Shown in pieces: positions 53,924 through 62,170 of a DNA stretch of 64,000 bases; position 1 is the first letter of the stretch, and the number at the start of each line of letters is the position of its first letter. The notes beneath the pieces are model-generated. The model did no database searches, was not told where the DNA came from, and was given only the letters and a program-made list of their open reading frames with translations. The stretch is taken from contig NZ_AOLM01000028.1 of assembly GCF_000337835.1 (NCBI RefSeq), positions 218,574 through 282,573 on the forward strand. Reading direction: 5' to 3'. The position numbers and the translations under genes are program-made. Origin of the DNA: Haloferax sulfurifontis ATCC BAA-897. Lineage in GTDB: Archaea > Halobacteriota > Halobacteria > Halobacteriales > Haloferacaceae.

Positions 53924-54538
53924 TCACGGGGCGGCGTCGCGGTGGCGGCGGTAGTGCTCCCACTCCGCGTCGGTGCCGTAGTGGACGACGAGGTCGGCCG
54001 CGGTCTGCTCGGCGACGCCCGACGCGCGCCTGAGCGCGGCGGTGTTCCGTTCGAGCACCGCGGCCGCGACGGCGTCCGCGCTCCCGAAGTGCTCGAACAG
54101 CGCCCGCGAGACGCGGTCGCCGGCGTTCGGAACCGGCGCGCAGGCCGTCCGGATGCGCGCCCGCTCGGCCCGGTCGTCGACGCGGTCGACCCACGTCTGG
54201 GCCCACGCGGCGACCGCCTCGCGCTCGGCGTCGGACGACGGCGGCTCGAACTCGCGGACCGAGTCGTCGACGACGCCGCCGAACCGGGCCGACACGGAGA
54301 GGCCGTCCGGATGCGGGAGGACGTGCACGCCCGGCGAGTCGCCGGAGTCGATACCGACGAGCACCGCGGGGACGGCCTTCTCGAAGCGGAGCGCGAAGTT
54401 CGCCGGGCGCGGCTCGCCGAGCGGGTAGATGACCCACTCGTCGCTCGGCAGTTCGACGCGCTCCGGAAGCCAGCCGAGCGCGTCGCTCTCGGCGGGAGCG
54501 GAGGCCTCGTCGGTCGTGGAATCTGTATCGCGTGTCAC
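53924..54538 (-). CDS. Hypothetical protein with a helix-hairpin-helix-like C-terminus
   Basis: A 204-residue protein starting at GTG 54538. The N-terminal half (LPERVELPSDEWVIYPLGEPRPANFALRFEKAVPAVLVGI) is beta-rich; the C-terminal half contains NAGDRVSRALFEHFGSADAVAAAVLERNTAALRRASGVAEQTAADLVVHYG, which has the look of tandem helix-hairpin-helix units as in DNA-binding proteins. I do not recognise a named family. Its GTG overlaps a short upstream frame as GTGA. Confidence 0.75.
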   Translation of the reverse strand: MTRDTDSTTDEASAPAESDALGWLPERVELPSDEWVIYPLGEPRPANFALRFEKAVPAVLVGIDSGDSPGVHVLPHPDGLSVSARFGGVVDDSVREFEPPSSDAEREAVAAWAQTWVDRVDDRAERARIRTACAPVPNAGDRVSRALFEHFGSADAVAAAVLERNTAALRRASGVAEQTAADLVVHYGTDAEWEHYRRHRDAAP

Positions 54539-54591
54539 GTCGGTCCCTCGGTCCGGGACGTCGGAAATCGACGCCCCGCCGCTCGTCGCAT
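54535..54591 (-). CDS. Short leader ORF (18 aa) before the HhH-like protein
   Basis: ATG 54591 opens an 18-codon Arg/Thr-rich frame ending in TGA 54537-54535, which overlaps the GTG at 54538 as GTGA. TTATC at 54613-54618 (minus) lies about 25 bases upstream, the leaderless spacing. Possibly a reinitiation leader. Confidence 0.4.
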   Translation of the reverse strand: MRRAAGRRFPTSRTEGPT

Positions 54592-54734
54592 TGAGGGTCC
54601 GACGGAGAACTGATAAGACACGCGGTTGTGACCGGCGCGCGGCGCGGAGTGTCAGTCGCGGTGACCGATTGCGACCGAAACACCCGATTACTCACACCCG
54701 GTCGCTCAAGTACGTCGAGCACGAACGCGTCTCT

Positions 54735-54974
54735 ATGCCCGTCGTAGAAGTCAATCTCCCGGACGAACTGCTCGTCGAGTTCGAACAGCTCGTCGACGAA
54801 GAGTTCATCAGCGAAGAACAGGCCGTCGAGGAGCTCCTCTCGATGGGAATGGACGCCTACGGTGCCCCCGTCGACGACGAGGACGGCGTCCAGTCCGACT
54901 TCGTCCAGAGCGCCCAGAACAACCTCTTCGACACCGCCGGCGACCCCGGCGGCCTCGACGACGACGTGCTCTGA
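54735..54974 (+). CDS. Small ribbon-helix-helix-like protein
   Basis: A 79-residue acidic protein: VVEVNLPDELLVEFEQLVDEEFISEEQAVEELLSMGMDAYG fits the short strand, helix, turn, helix pattern of CopG/RHH proteins (residues 2-45), followed by a disordered acidic tail (DDEDGVQSDFVQSAQNNLFDTAGDPGGLDDDVL). It probably dimerises and binds DNA or a partner. It begins at ATG 54735 and has no adjacent toxin gene. Confidence 0.75.
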   Translation: MPVVEVNLPDELLVEFEQLVDEEFISEEQAVEELLSMGMDAYGAPVDDEDGVQSDFVQSAQNNLFDTAGDPGGLDDDVL

Positions 54975-55356
54975 GGCGGCGGTCAGCCCGCGCCGCCCGA
55001 GGCGTCGCCTCGCTCGGCACCGCGCCGAACTGTTCTTCGGTCGAGAGCTCCCGCCTCGCCGACTCGACAGGTCGGCCGACCGGGGCGACGGTTTCGCCAA
55101 CTCCCCGGTATGCTGTGGATAACCGACCCGAAACCGTCTGATTACTCGACTTTCACGAATCGAATCCGGTCGGGCGCGTGGGAATCCACAGTTCAGTCGC
55201 CGACGGCGCTCGCGCGCGGCGGCGCGGTCCCGCCCTGACGCGGGCGGCCGACCGCACTTCGGCCGCCGAGTCGAGCGGTCGGAACCGCCTCCCGTCACCG
55301 ACCCTGAGTCCGTTAGCGAACCCATACTAATTCCGCCACCGCGCGACGGTTCAGGC
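54975..55356. other. Intergenic region (382 bp)
   Basis: GC-rich and without a recognisable gene. The only clear element is ATACTAAT at 55324-55331, the TATA element of the next gene. No tRNA fold was found. Confidence 0.5.
55324..55331 (+). promoter_or_regulatory. TATA element for the ATP-grasp gene
   Basis: ATACTAAT is centred 29 bases before ATG 55357, which is consistent with a leaderless transcript. Confidence 0.5.
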
Positions 55357-56655
55357 ATGTCCAAACGCGCGCACGCCCGAGAATCAGTACTCGTTCCATC
55401 GGGCAACTACACCTGCGTCCGGTCGCTCGGCGAGCGGGGCGTCCACACGGTCATGGCCTCCGAACACGACGACACGCCGGCGGCCTCGTCTCGGTTCTGC
55501 GACGAACTCGTCCGCATCCCCGCACCGAAAGACGACCTCGTGGCCTACAAGGACGCCCTCGTCGGCATCGCCGCCCGACCGGACGTGAAGACCATCATCC
55601 CGACGCGGCCGGAGGACGGCTACGTCTTCTCGAAGTACCTCGACGAGTTCGAGCAGTACGTCGACCTCGTCGTCCCCGACTTCGAGACGCTCCGCCGGGT
55701 CCACGACCGAAAGCTCCTCTACGAGGCCGCCGTCGAGGCCGGCGTCCCCATGCCGCGGACCCGCCTGTTCAGCGAGATTGCGGCGTTCGACAAGCCCTCG
55801 ATTATCAAGCCGCGGTACAACGTCGTCGCCGGCGAGTACGTCGACAGCTACGACCCCCACGAGTACGACATCGTCAAGAGCGTCCGCCACGTCCGGCCCG
55901 GCGACCGCCCCGACGCCGACGAGATATACGCCGAGATGAAACACGACCCCATCGTCCAGGACTACGTCCCGACCGAGGACAAGTACATGTTCGCGGCGCT
56001 GTACGACCACGGCGAGCCGCTGGCGACGTTCCAGCACCTCCAGATTCGCGGGAACTCCTACACCGGCGGCGGCGGCGTCTACCGGACCTCGGTGTACGAC
56101 CCCGAACTCGAAGCCGTCGCGCGGAAGCTCCTCGGCCACATCGACTGGCACGGCCTCGCGTGTATCGAGTACCTCAAAGACGCCGAGACGGGCGAGTTCA
56201 AACTCATCGAAATCAACCCCCGGATGTGGCAGTCGCTCCCCTCGACCGTCCGCGCCGGAGCTGACTTCCCGTACTACTACTGGTTGCAGGCGACCGGGCA
56301 GAAACACCGCATCGAACCGGGCTACGAACTCGGCGTCGGCACCCACTACCTCTGGGGCGAACTCGGCTACGTGATGAGCGTCCGCCGCGACGACTCGCCG
56401 CTCGTCGAGCGCCCGTCGTTCGTCAAGACCGTCTGGGAGGTCGCGTCGTCCATCTACCGCGAGCCGAGATTCGACCTCGCGCGCCTCGACGACCCGGTCC
56501 CCTTCGCCCGCTACGTGCACCACGCGGTGTTCAACCGCGGGGGCGACGAGGCCGAGGCGGAATCGACCGGCGACCGCGACCGCGGCGGTGACGAATCGGA
56601 AGAGCCGAGGACCGGCATCACGCTGACGCCGGGACTCAACTTCAGGGGTCGCTGA
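55357..56655 (+). CDS. ATP-grasp family ligase (carbamoyl-phosphate-synthase-like)
   Basis: ATP-dependent carboxylate ligase of 432 residues. The N-terminal domain (ESVLVPSGNYTCVRSLGERGVHTVMASEHDD) is the pre-ATP-grasp fold, with RPEDGYVFSKYLDEF. The ATP-grasp domain holds KLLYEAAVEAGVPMPRT, IIKPRYN (Lys for ATP), VQDYVPTEDKYMF and, near the C-terminus, KLIEINPRMWQSLP with the Glu and Asn that bind Mg2+. Such proteins often join carboxylates to amines in surface-polymer or cofactor pathways. It sits at the left edge of a polysaccharide and lipoprotein region, so a role in surface carbohydrate modification is possible. Substrate unknown. Confidence 0.88.
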   Translation: MSKRAHARESVLVPSGNYTCVRSLGERGVHTVMASEHDDTPAASSRFCDELVRIPAPKDDLVAYKDALVGIAARPDVKTIIPTRPEDGYVFSKYLDEFEQYVDLVVPDFETLRRVHDRKLLYEAAVEAGVPMPRTRLFSEIAAFDKPSIIKPRYNVVAGEYVDSYDPHEYDIVKSVRHVRPGDRPDADEIYAEMKHDPIVQDYVPTEDKYMFAALYDHGEPLATFQHLQIRGNSYTGGGGVYRTSVYDPELEAVARKLLGHIDWHGLACIEYLKDAETGEFKLIEINPRMWQSLPSTVRAGADFPYYYWLQATGQKHRIEPGYELGVGTHYLWGELGYVMSVRRDDSPLVERPSFVKTVWEVASSIYREPRFDLARLDDPVPFARYVHHAVFNRGGDEAEAESTGDRDRGGDESEEPRTGITLTPGLNFRGR

Positions 56656-56856
56656 GTCGGCCGACGGTCGTGGCGTCGCCGCTTTCAGCGGGGGCTATTG
56701 AGATATCGCGCGTGTGCCGAAGTGGTGTGCTGACGGAGAGAATGCAATCAGCACCACGGTGATTTTATTCCGGTCGGAATCGTCTGAACCGATTGAGAGA
56801 GTAGAATGCGTATTAACGGGAGATGCCGATAGAAGAACGAGCGCGAGTACCACGAA

Positions 56857-57135
56857 ATGTCGTCATCTGAGTCCACTACTGAGGGGGCGGGCGTTTCGCT
56901 CCGCAACGCGGTTTTAGTTGTCCCGCTCCTGTTCATGTTTCATCTCGGAAGGGGGTGGCCGCGGGGACTCGTGGAAGGGAACTACGCGAGAGGCGTCGTG
57001 GGCCTGGCGCTGACTCTGGTGCCGATAGTCTTGCTACTGTTCGTAATCAGGAAAGGCGTATTTCTGAACGCGCCGGTGTCGACGAAGACGCTCATCCGTA
57101 CAGCACGTCGTCGATGTCCCCTTCGGTCGTCGTGA
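56857..57135 (+). CDS. Small two-helix membrane ORF joined to a toxin remnant
   Basis: A 92-residue frame from ATG 56857. The first 65 residues carry two hydrophobic helices (AVLVVPLLFMFHLG and VVGLALTLVPIVLLLFVI) and look like a real membrane protein. The last 25 residues (VSTKTLIRTARRRCPLRSS) are Arg/Ser-rich and run antisense to the truncated vapC and the antitoxin gene, so the original gene was probably cut near 57065. It may be truncated and non-functional. Confidence 0.5.
   Translation: MSSSESTTEGAGVSLRNAVLVVPLLFMFHLGRGWPRGLVEGNYARGVVGLALTLVPIVLLLFVIRKGVFLNAPVSTKTLIRTARRRCPLRSS
56982..57095 (-). pseudogene. Remnant of a VapC-type PIN-domain toxin gene
   Basis: ATG 57095 overlaps the antitoxin stop (ATGA) exactly as in VapBC operons, and the frame begins MSVFVDTGAF, the usual first strand of a PIN domain with its catalytic Asp. 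After about ten codons (57066) the sequence no longer resembles a PIN domain and ends at a stop at 56982; a PIN toxin should have about 130 residues. So the toxin gene has been cut off. Confidence 0.7.
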
Positions 57136-57367
57136 CGCCGGACGAGACCATCCCGTCGTGGAACCGCTCGCGCTCGGATTCCGAAAGCGGGACGCGCTTC
57201 TCGCGGAACGGGTCGATGAGGTCCGCCTTGGACTCGACGGCGTTCTCGACGAGCCGCGCCAAGACCTCCTGCTGGGTCACTCGCTTCCCGGTCTTGAGCC
57301 GAATCTCGGTCTGTAACCGTTCGAGACGGGACTTCGTCTCGTCGTCTATTTTCACCGATGTGGCCAT
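57092..57367 (-). CDS. VapB-type antitoxin (RHH), toxin partner lost
   Basis: A 91-residue ribbon-helix-helix antitoxin: MATSVKIDDETKSRLERLQTEIRLKTGKRVTQQEVLARLVENAVESK is the DNA-binding part (residues 1-47), and the C-terminal half with DPFREKRVPLSESERERF and DIDDVLYG is the toxin-binding tail typical of haloarchaeal VapB. The frame extends upstream to 57517, but MATSVKIDD at 57367 is the family start. The stop overlaps the start of a truncated vapC (ATGA). The gene itself is intact, so it may act as a solo regulator or a decoy antitoxin. Confidence 0.85.
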   Translation of the reverse strand: MATSVKIDDETKSRLERLQTEIRLKTGKRVTQQEVLARLVENAVESKADLIDPFREKRVPLSESERERFHDGMVSSGVTTTEGDIDDVLYG

Positions 57368-57513
57368 ATTCGCTAGTAGAATAGACGACTGGTTGAGGTT
57401 TGCTACCGTTCTGACCGGCGTCATACCGACCTGTCTGCGCGCGCTTGCCAGCTCGGCCACGACGGAGTGCCGACGGCTGAGGGTTCGGACAGCGCCGTCG
57501 CCGACCGAACCAC

Positions 57514-58947
57514 TCACTCGTCGCGGAACGCGCAGGTCGCGGTGTAGGACACGTCTTCGAGGACGAGCTCGGCGTTCCGACTCCGGGTCGGCGGGCCGCT
57601 GACGTTGATGCTGGTGTTTTCGACCGAGCAGTTCGACGCGCGGTTGACGAGCACGCCGCCGACCCGGCCGTTCGGCAGGTAGATACAGCTATCGACGATT
57701 CGGGAGCCGTTTCGGTTCTCGTCGATGACGACCGCCGAGCCGTAGGGCTGGCTCTCGCACGCCCCCGAGATGGTGACGTTTTCGAGAATCATCCCCCACG
57801 GCTCTCGCGCGATGTCGGTGTCGACCGGCCCCGCGTAGATGGTCTGGACGCCGGTGTCGTTGACGATGCGGCAGTTGCGCATCGTGAAGCCGCCGTGGCT
57901 CCCGTAGGTCGGGACGGTGATGATGCCCGGCGAGGACGGACTCGACCGGTAGACGAAGTCGCAGTCCTCGATGAGGACGCCCGTGTACCCGTGGCCGGTG
58001 GAGTCGATGCGGAGCCCCTCGGGGCTGTCGAGTCGGTCCCCCTCGCGGGCGTGTTCGTTGAGGTTATCGGCGTCGACGATGACGGTCGCGCCCTTGATCC
58101 ACGAGGTCTTCGTGGGGTGGTCGCCCGCGGAGATGCGCATGTTCGTGTTGTCGTTGTTCTTGAACAGCCCGCCCTCGACGCGGAGGACGCCGCGGGTGTG
58201 GGTCGCGCGGAACGACGACGAGCCGCGCTGTTCGATGTGGCAGTCTATCATCCTGACCTCGCCGACGGACCGCTCGGTGATGCGAATCCCGGCGACGCCG
58301 TTCGGATAGCCGGGGAGCGCCGCGCCCTCGCGCATGTAGACGCGGCGGATGACGTTGACGCCGTCGACCGAGGTGCAGTCGAAGAGGAGCAGTTGGTCGC
58401 GGGCGTGGTTGTCGGTGGGGGTGCGACCGAGCCACTCGACGTCCTCGATGAGCGCGCCGTCGTCGTTGGCGAGCCAGATATCGGCGCTCGTGGTGTCGTC
58501 GTCGGTCTGCTGGATAGAGAAGTTCTGCAGGACGTGGTCCGTCCCGCTCGTGATGCGGAGCATCCGGAACTGCTCGCCGGGGTCCGCCGGCGGGAAGACG
58601 AACTGCACGTCCTTGTGCGAGTCGCCGAGGCCGACGAGCCGGAAGTTCGAGACGCCGCGGTCCCAGTCGTGCTCGCGGGTGATGAGGTAGTCGCCCGGCG
58701 GGAACTCGATGGCCGTGTCGTCGCCGTACGTCCGGTCGAGGATGTCGTCGACCGGCTCTTGGCCCGTCGGGTCCATCCCGAGGTCGCCGACCGCGTCGAG
58801 GACGGTGAGTTCCGGTTCGGGCGTGGGCGTCGACTCGGTCGGCGTCGGCGTCTCGGTCGGCGTCTCCTCGTCCGGCGTGTTACAGCCGGCGAGCGCGGCA
58901 CCGACGCCGACGGCACCGAGCGTCCGCAGGTAGGTTCTGCGCTTCAC
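57514..58947 (-). CDS. Tat lipoprotein with right-handed beta-helix (pectate-lyase-like) domain
   Basis: Exported lipoprotein of 477 residues. The signal reads KRRTYLRTLGAVGVGAALAGC (twin Arg, lipobox Cys22), then a Thr/Pro linker. From about residue 50 comes a parallel beta-helix: short repeated strands such as VLQNFSIQQ, ALIEDVEWLG, VNVIRRVYMREG, VRMIDCHIEQRG, VLIEDCDFVYR, FTMRNCRIVND and MILENVTISGA. Similar folds bind or cut acidic polysaccharides; no catalytic residues can be assigned. It heads leftward into the antitoxin gene and is divergent from the polysaccharide deacetylase. Confidence 0.88.
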   Translation of the reverse strand: MKRRTYLRTLGAVGVGAALAGCNTPDEETPTETPTPTESTPTPEPELTVLDAVGDLGMDPTGQEPVDDILDRTYGDDTAIEFPPGDYLITREHDWDRGVSNFRLVGLGDSHKDVQFVFPPADPGEQFRMLRITSGTDHVLQNFSIQQTDDDTTSADIWLANDDGALIEDVEWLGRTPTDNHARDQLLLFDCTSVDGVNVIRRVYMREGAALPGYPNGVAGIRITERSVGEVRMIDCHIEQRGSSSFRATHTRGVLRVEGGLFKNNDNTNMRISAGDHPTKTSWIKGATVIVDADNLNEHAREGDRLDSPEGLRIDSTGHGYTGVLIEDCDFVYRSSPSSPGIITVPTYGSHGGFTMRNCRIVNDTGVQTIYAGPVDTDIAREPWGMILENVTISGACESQPYGSAVVIDENRNGSRIVDSCIYLPNGRVGGVLVNRASNCSVENTSINVSGPPTRSRNAELVLEDVSYTATCAFRDE

Positions 58948-59300
58948 CGGCGGGGGACCTCCGCGCGGTCGGGGCGTTCCCGGTAGCTGTCGGGCATCCG
59001 TCGAGCGTCGGCGTCACATCGCCACGGGGAGCGAGGTGAAGGTGGGAGAGAGAGGGACCACCGTCGATTACACATGTTTCCCGTCAGTTGGACCGGGAAG
59101 GTGATTGGTAAACGGTGTGTAACCGCGGCTAACGCCGCGAGGGGCGGGGAATCAAGGCTCGTCGGCGGCGGCGAAACCGGGAAAGTGACGTTCGGAAAGA
59201 CCGGTCAGAATCGGCGTATTCGCGGTTCTCGACGGTTTCAGTCCGAGACTACTGAAATTACGAGTCGCATTACTATCAACTCGTGGCGACAGTTATTCGT
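58948..59300. other. Divergent intergenic region (353 bp)
   Basis: Lies between two Tat-lipoprotein genes on opposite strands. No gene recognised. TACTATCA at about 59271-59278 may be the TATA element of the deacetylase (ATG 59301). Confidence 0.5.
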
Positions 59301-60605
59301 ATGGATTTGTCACGGCGTTCATATCTCGGGCTGAGCGCCGCCGTGCTCAGCGGGTGCGTCGCGAGGGGTGGGGAACCGGCCGGCACGCCTCCGGCACCGC
59401 CGACGAGCGAGCCGCCGACTCCGGCTCCGACCCCGCGGTTCAGCTACGACGACCCCAGCGTCGACGCGGCGGGCGACCCGCTGGCGGTCGCGTTCAACAG
59501 TCGAGAGCGGTTCAGAGACGCGGGCTGGCTCGTCGACGACTTCGAGGACGAGCGGCTCTGGGGGACGTTCGCGGGGCGGTACGCCGTCGAAGAAGACGTC
59601 GTCTACTGCGGCTCGCAGTCGCTCCGCCTCGAAGCGACGCCCGCCGACGAGCGGGTGTGGATTTACCGGACGTTCGACGGCGGCATCGACCTCTCCGATG
59701 CGGACCTGTCGCTGGCCGTCAACCTCGAAACGCCCGACACCGAGGGCATCACGGTTCGCCTCGCCGCGCCCGACTACGACAACACGCTCCTTCTCGGCCG
59801 CCACGTCTGGGCGGCCGGCTGGCAACGCCTCGACCTCGGCCCGCGGCGCGTCACCGGGTCGCCGGACCTGTCCAACGTCACCGAGATAAGCATCCAGCTG
59901 TACACCGGCGGCGGCACGACGGCGCGGTTCTACGTCGACTCCCTCCGGGCCACGCCGCGCGCCGACGCGGGCAAGGTGATGATTACGTTCGACGACAACA
60001 CCCGGAGCCAGTACGACACGGCGTATCCGATACTGGAGTCCCACGGCTTCCCCGGCGTCGTCGGCGTCATCCCGTGGACCGTGGGGTCGAGCCACCGCAT
60101 CCCGCGGTCGGGGATGGACGAGATGGTCGACTCCGGCTGGGACATGGTGAGTCACCCCCAGCGGTCGGACTCGTTCCGCGACCTCTCGCCAGCCGACCAG
60201 CGCGCGAGCATCAGGGAGTCGAAGGCGTGGCTCGTCGAAAACGGGTTCGAACGCGGGGCCGACTTCATCATCTGGCCGTACGGCCGGTACAACGAGTCGG
60301 CGCTCGCCGCCGCGAGCGACTACCACTACCTCGGGTTCGTGACGGTCGGGGGGCCGACCGGCGCGATATCCGACCCGCAAATCGTCGGCCGAACCGACGG
60401 CGACGACGTGCAGAAGGCGAAGCGGGCGCTCGATTTCGCCGCGCAGTACAACCAGCTCGCGGTGCTCATGTACCACGACGTGACCGGGGAGGGACGCTCC
60501 GTCAGCCCGGCGGCGTTCGCCGAGACGATGGACTACGTGGACGAACTCGGGTTGGACGTGGTCACGGCGTCCAGCTACTGGGAGTCGATTCGAGACTCCG
60601 TCTGA
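59301..60605 (+). CDS. Tat lipoprotein with polysaccharide deacetylase domain
   Basis: Exported carbohydrate esterase 4-type enzyme of 434 residues. The signal SRRSYLGLSAAVLSGC (Cys19) marks a Tat lipoprotein, followed by a Pro/Thr linker. Residues 50-220 form a beta-sandwich (LRLEATPADERVWIYRTFDGGIDLSDADLSL...FYVDSLRA), likely carbohydrate-binding. The NodB-like domain begins VMITFDDNTRSQYDTAYPIL (TFDDN; the family usually has TFDDG), with VSHPQRSDSF and IIWPYGRYNE, and ends near LAVLMYHDV. The frame upstream to 59283 is ignored; ATG 59301 gives the signal peptide directly. Probably modifies surface or extracellular polysaccharide. Confidence 0.9.
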   Translation: MDLSRRSYLGLSAAVLSGCVARGGEPAGTPPAPPTSEPPTPAPTPRFSYDDPSVDAAGDPLAVAFNSRERFRDAGWLVDDFEDERLWGTFAGRYAVEEDVVYCGSQSLRLEATPADERVWIYRTFDGGIDLSDADLSLAVNLETPDTEGITVRLAAPDYDNTLLLGRHVWAAGWQRLDLGPRRVTGSPDLSNVTEISIQLYTGGGTTARFYVDSLRATPRADAGKVMITFDDNTRSQYDTAYPILESHGFPGVVGVIPWTVGSSHRIPRSGMDEMVDSGWDMVSHPQRSDSFRDLSPADQRASIRESKAWLVENGFERGADFIIWPYGRYNESALAAASDYHYLGFVTVGGPTGAISDPQIVGRTDGDDVQKAKRALDFAAQYNQLAVLMYHDVTGEGRSVSPAAFAETMDYVDELGLDVVTASSYWESIRDSV

Positions 60606-60960
60606 CGGGGCGACTCGCCCGGTACGGAAACGCGGTCGCACAGAAACCCGCTCGGAGCGCCGACCCGAGTACGTCGATATAACATTTTTCTAGACAATCA
60701 TTTCGAACGTTATTTAGATTCTGTCAGTCACGTTCCGAAGAACGTTAGACACCCGTTCTAACCGTCCGAAGCGCCTGAAATTCGCGTTTTCATACGTGTT
60801 GCTGACGACTAACAAAGACCCGAACGGCCCAATCAGCGGATCGAAGTATCAATGTTCCTACGCACTCTCCGACTCAATTCGTCGCCGCCGGGAGCGCCGT
60901 CCCATGGCGGCCGGCCGGCCGACGCACGGCGTACAACACAGGGGTCGCGCGCGAGGGGCG
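60606..60960. other. Intergenic region upstream of the GT2 gene (355 bp)
   Basis: AT-rich near 60680-60790 (ATATAACATTTTTCTAG, TTATTTAGATTC), consistent with promoter DNA. No other gene seen. If the GT2 gene starts further upstream (ATG 60904 or 60796), part of this is coding. Confidence 0.45.
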
Positions 60961-62097
60961 ATGTATCGCGGTAACGCCGTGGGCGTCGTCGTGCCCGCGT
61001 ACGACGAGGCGCGGTTCGTCGGCGGCGTCATCGACACGCTCCCCGTGTTCGTCGACCGCGCGTACGTCGTCGACGACCGCTCGACCGACGGGACGTGGGA
61101 GGTGATTCGGCGACACGCCGCCCGCGCGAACGAGCGAGTGGCCGCGCCCGTCGTCGCCGCGGCCGACGGCGGCGCGTCGCTCGACAGGCGCGTCGTCCCG
61201 ATTCGGCACGCGGTCAATCGCGGACGCGGCGCGGCCGTCAAGACCGGCTACGAGCGCGCGCTCGCGGACGGGATGGACGTCGTCGTCGTGATGGACGGCG
61301 ACGGCCAGATGGACCCGGACATCATGCCCGCCATCATCGACCCCGTCGTCGACGGGGACGCCGACTACGCCGTCGGCGACCGACTCGCGGCGCGGGACAC
61401 CCGCCGGGGGATGCCGCCGTGGCGGCTGTTCGGCAACCTCCTGTTGTCCGGGCTGACGCGCATCGCCAGCGGCTACTGGCACATCCGCGACCCGCAGAAC
61501 GGCTACACGGCCGTCTCGGCGGACGCACTCTCGGAGCTGGAGTTCGACCGGCTGTACGACCAGTACGGCTTCCTGAACGACCTGCTCGTGAACCTGAACG
61601 TCGCGGGAAAGCGGGTGGCAACCGTGCCGATGCGCGCCCGCTACGGCGACGAGGAAAGCGGCATCAGGTACTCGACGTTCGTCCCCGGGCTGTCGTTCCT
61701 CCTGCTCAGGGACTTCCTCTGGCGGCTCCGCGTGCGGTACCTCGACGGCGGCGTCCACCCGGTGGCCGCCCTCTACGCGCTCGGCGTCGTGGGTCTCCTC
61801 GCCGGCGCGCTCCGGTTGGTCGGTGGGGTCGCGTCGAAGAACCGCGCGAATCGGCGGTCGCTCGCCGGGTCCCTCGCTTCGGCCCTCATTGGGGTCGGGT
61901 CGCTCGGGGGCGCGATGCTCCTCGACAGCCGCGAGAACGAACGGTTACGGGTCGAGGCGGAGCCGTCTGCGTCGTTCGAGCGGGGCGCACCGAGCGACGC
62001 GCGGCCGGCTCGCGGCGGCGGCGGTGCCGGCGAGGGCGACGAGCGCGGAGAACGCGCGTCCGACGGCGTCACAGAGCGCGATGTGGCAGGGAGTTAG
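60961..62097 (+). CDS. Family 2 glycosyltransferase (dolichyl-phosphate sugar synthase-like)
   Basis: Membrane-associated GT2 enzyme of 378 residues. The N-terminal GT-A fold has VGVVVPAYDEARFVGGVIDTL, YVVDDRSTDGTWEVI (DxD-like DDRSTDGT), HAVNRGRGAAVKTGYE and VVVMDGDGQMDPD, which together match DPM1/UDP-sugar:dolichyl phosphate transferases. After the catalytic domain come membrane helices (AALYALGVVGLLAGALRLVGG and LASALIGVGSLGGAMLL) and a disordered Gly/Arg tail. I start at MYRGNAVGVVV (60961); the frame opens as far up as 60796. It is probably involved in N-glycan or surface-polymer synthesis with the neighbouring genes. Confidence 0.9.
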   Translation: MYRGNAVGVVVPAYDEARFVGGVIDTLPVFVDRAYVVDDRSTDGTWEVIRRHAARANERVAAPVVAAADGGASLDRRVVPIRHAVNRGRGAAVKTGYERALADGMDVVVVMDGDGQMDPDIMPAIIDPVVDGDADYAVGDRLAARDTRRGMPPWRLFGNLLLSGLTRIASGYWHIRDPQNGYTAVSADALSELEFDRLYDQYGFLNDLLVNLNVAGKRVATVPMRARYGDEESGIRYSTFVPGLSFLLLRDFLWRLRVRYLDGGVHPVAALYALGVVGLLAGALRLVGGVASKNRANRRSLAGSLASALIGVGSLGGAMLLDSRENERLRVEAEPSASFERGAPSDARPARGGGGAGEGDERGERASDGVTERDVAGS

Positions 62098-62170
62098 TCA
62101 CCTCGTACCCGCGAAAGCGTGGGTGTGAGGATATCAATAACAACAGCCTAGTCGCGTCATCTATCCAGTA

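Noticed and set aside
59074..59334. An 86-codon frame upstream of the deacetylase
   Set aside because: It overlaps the deacetylase signal peptide in another frame, is basic and lacks any motif.
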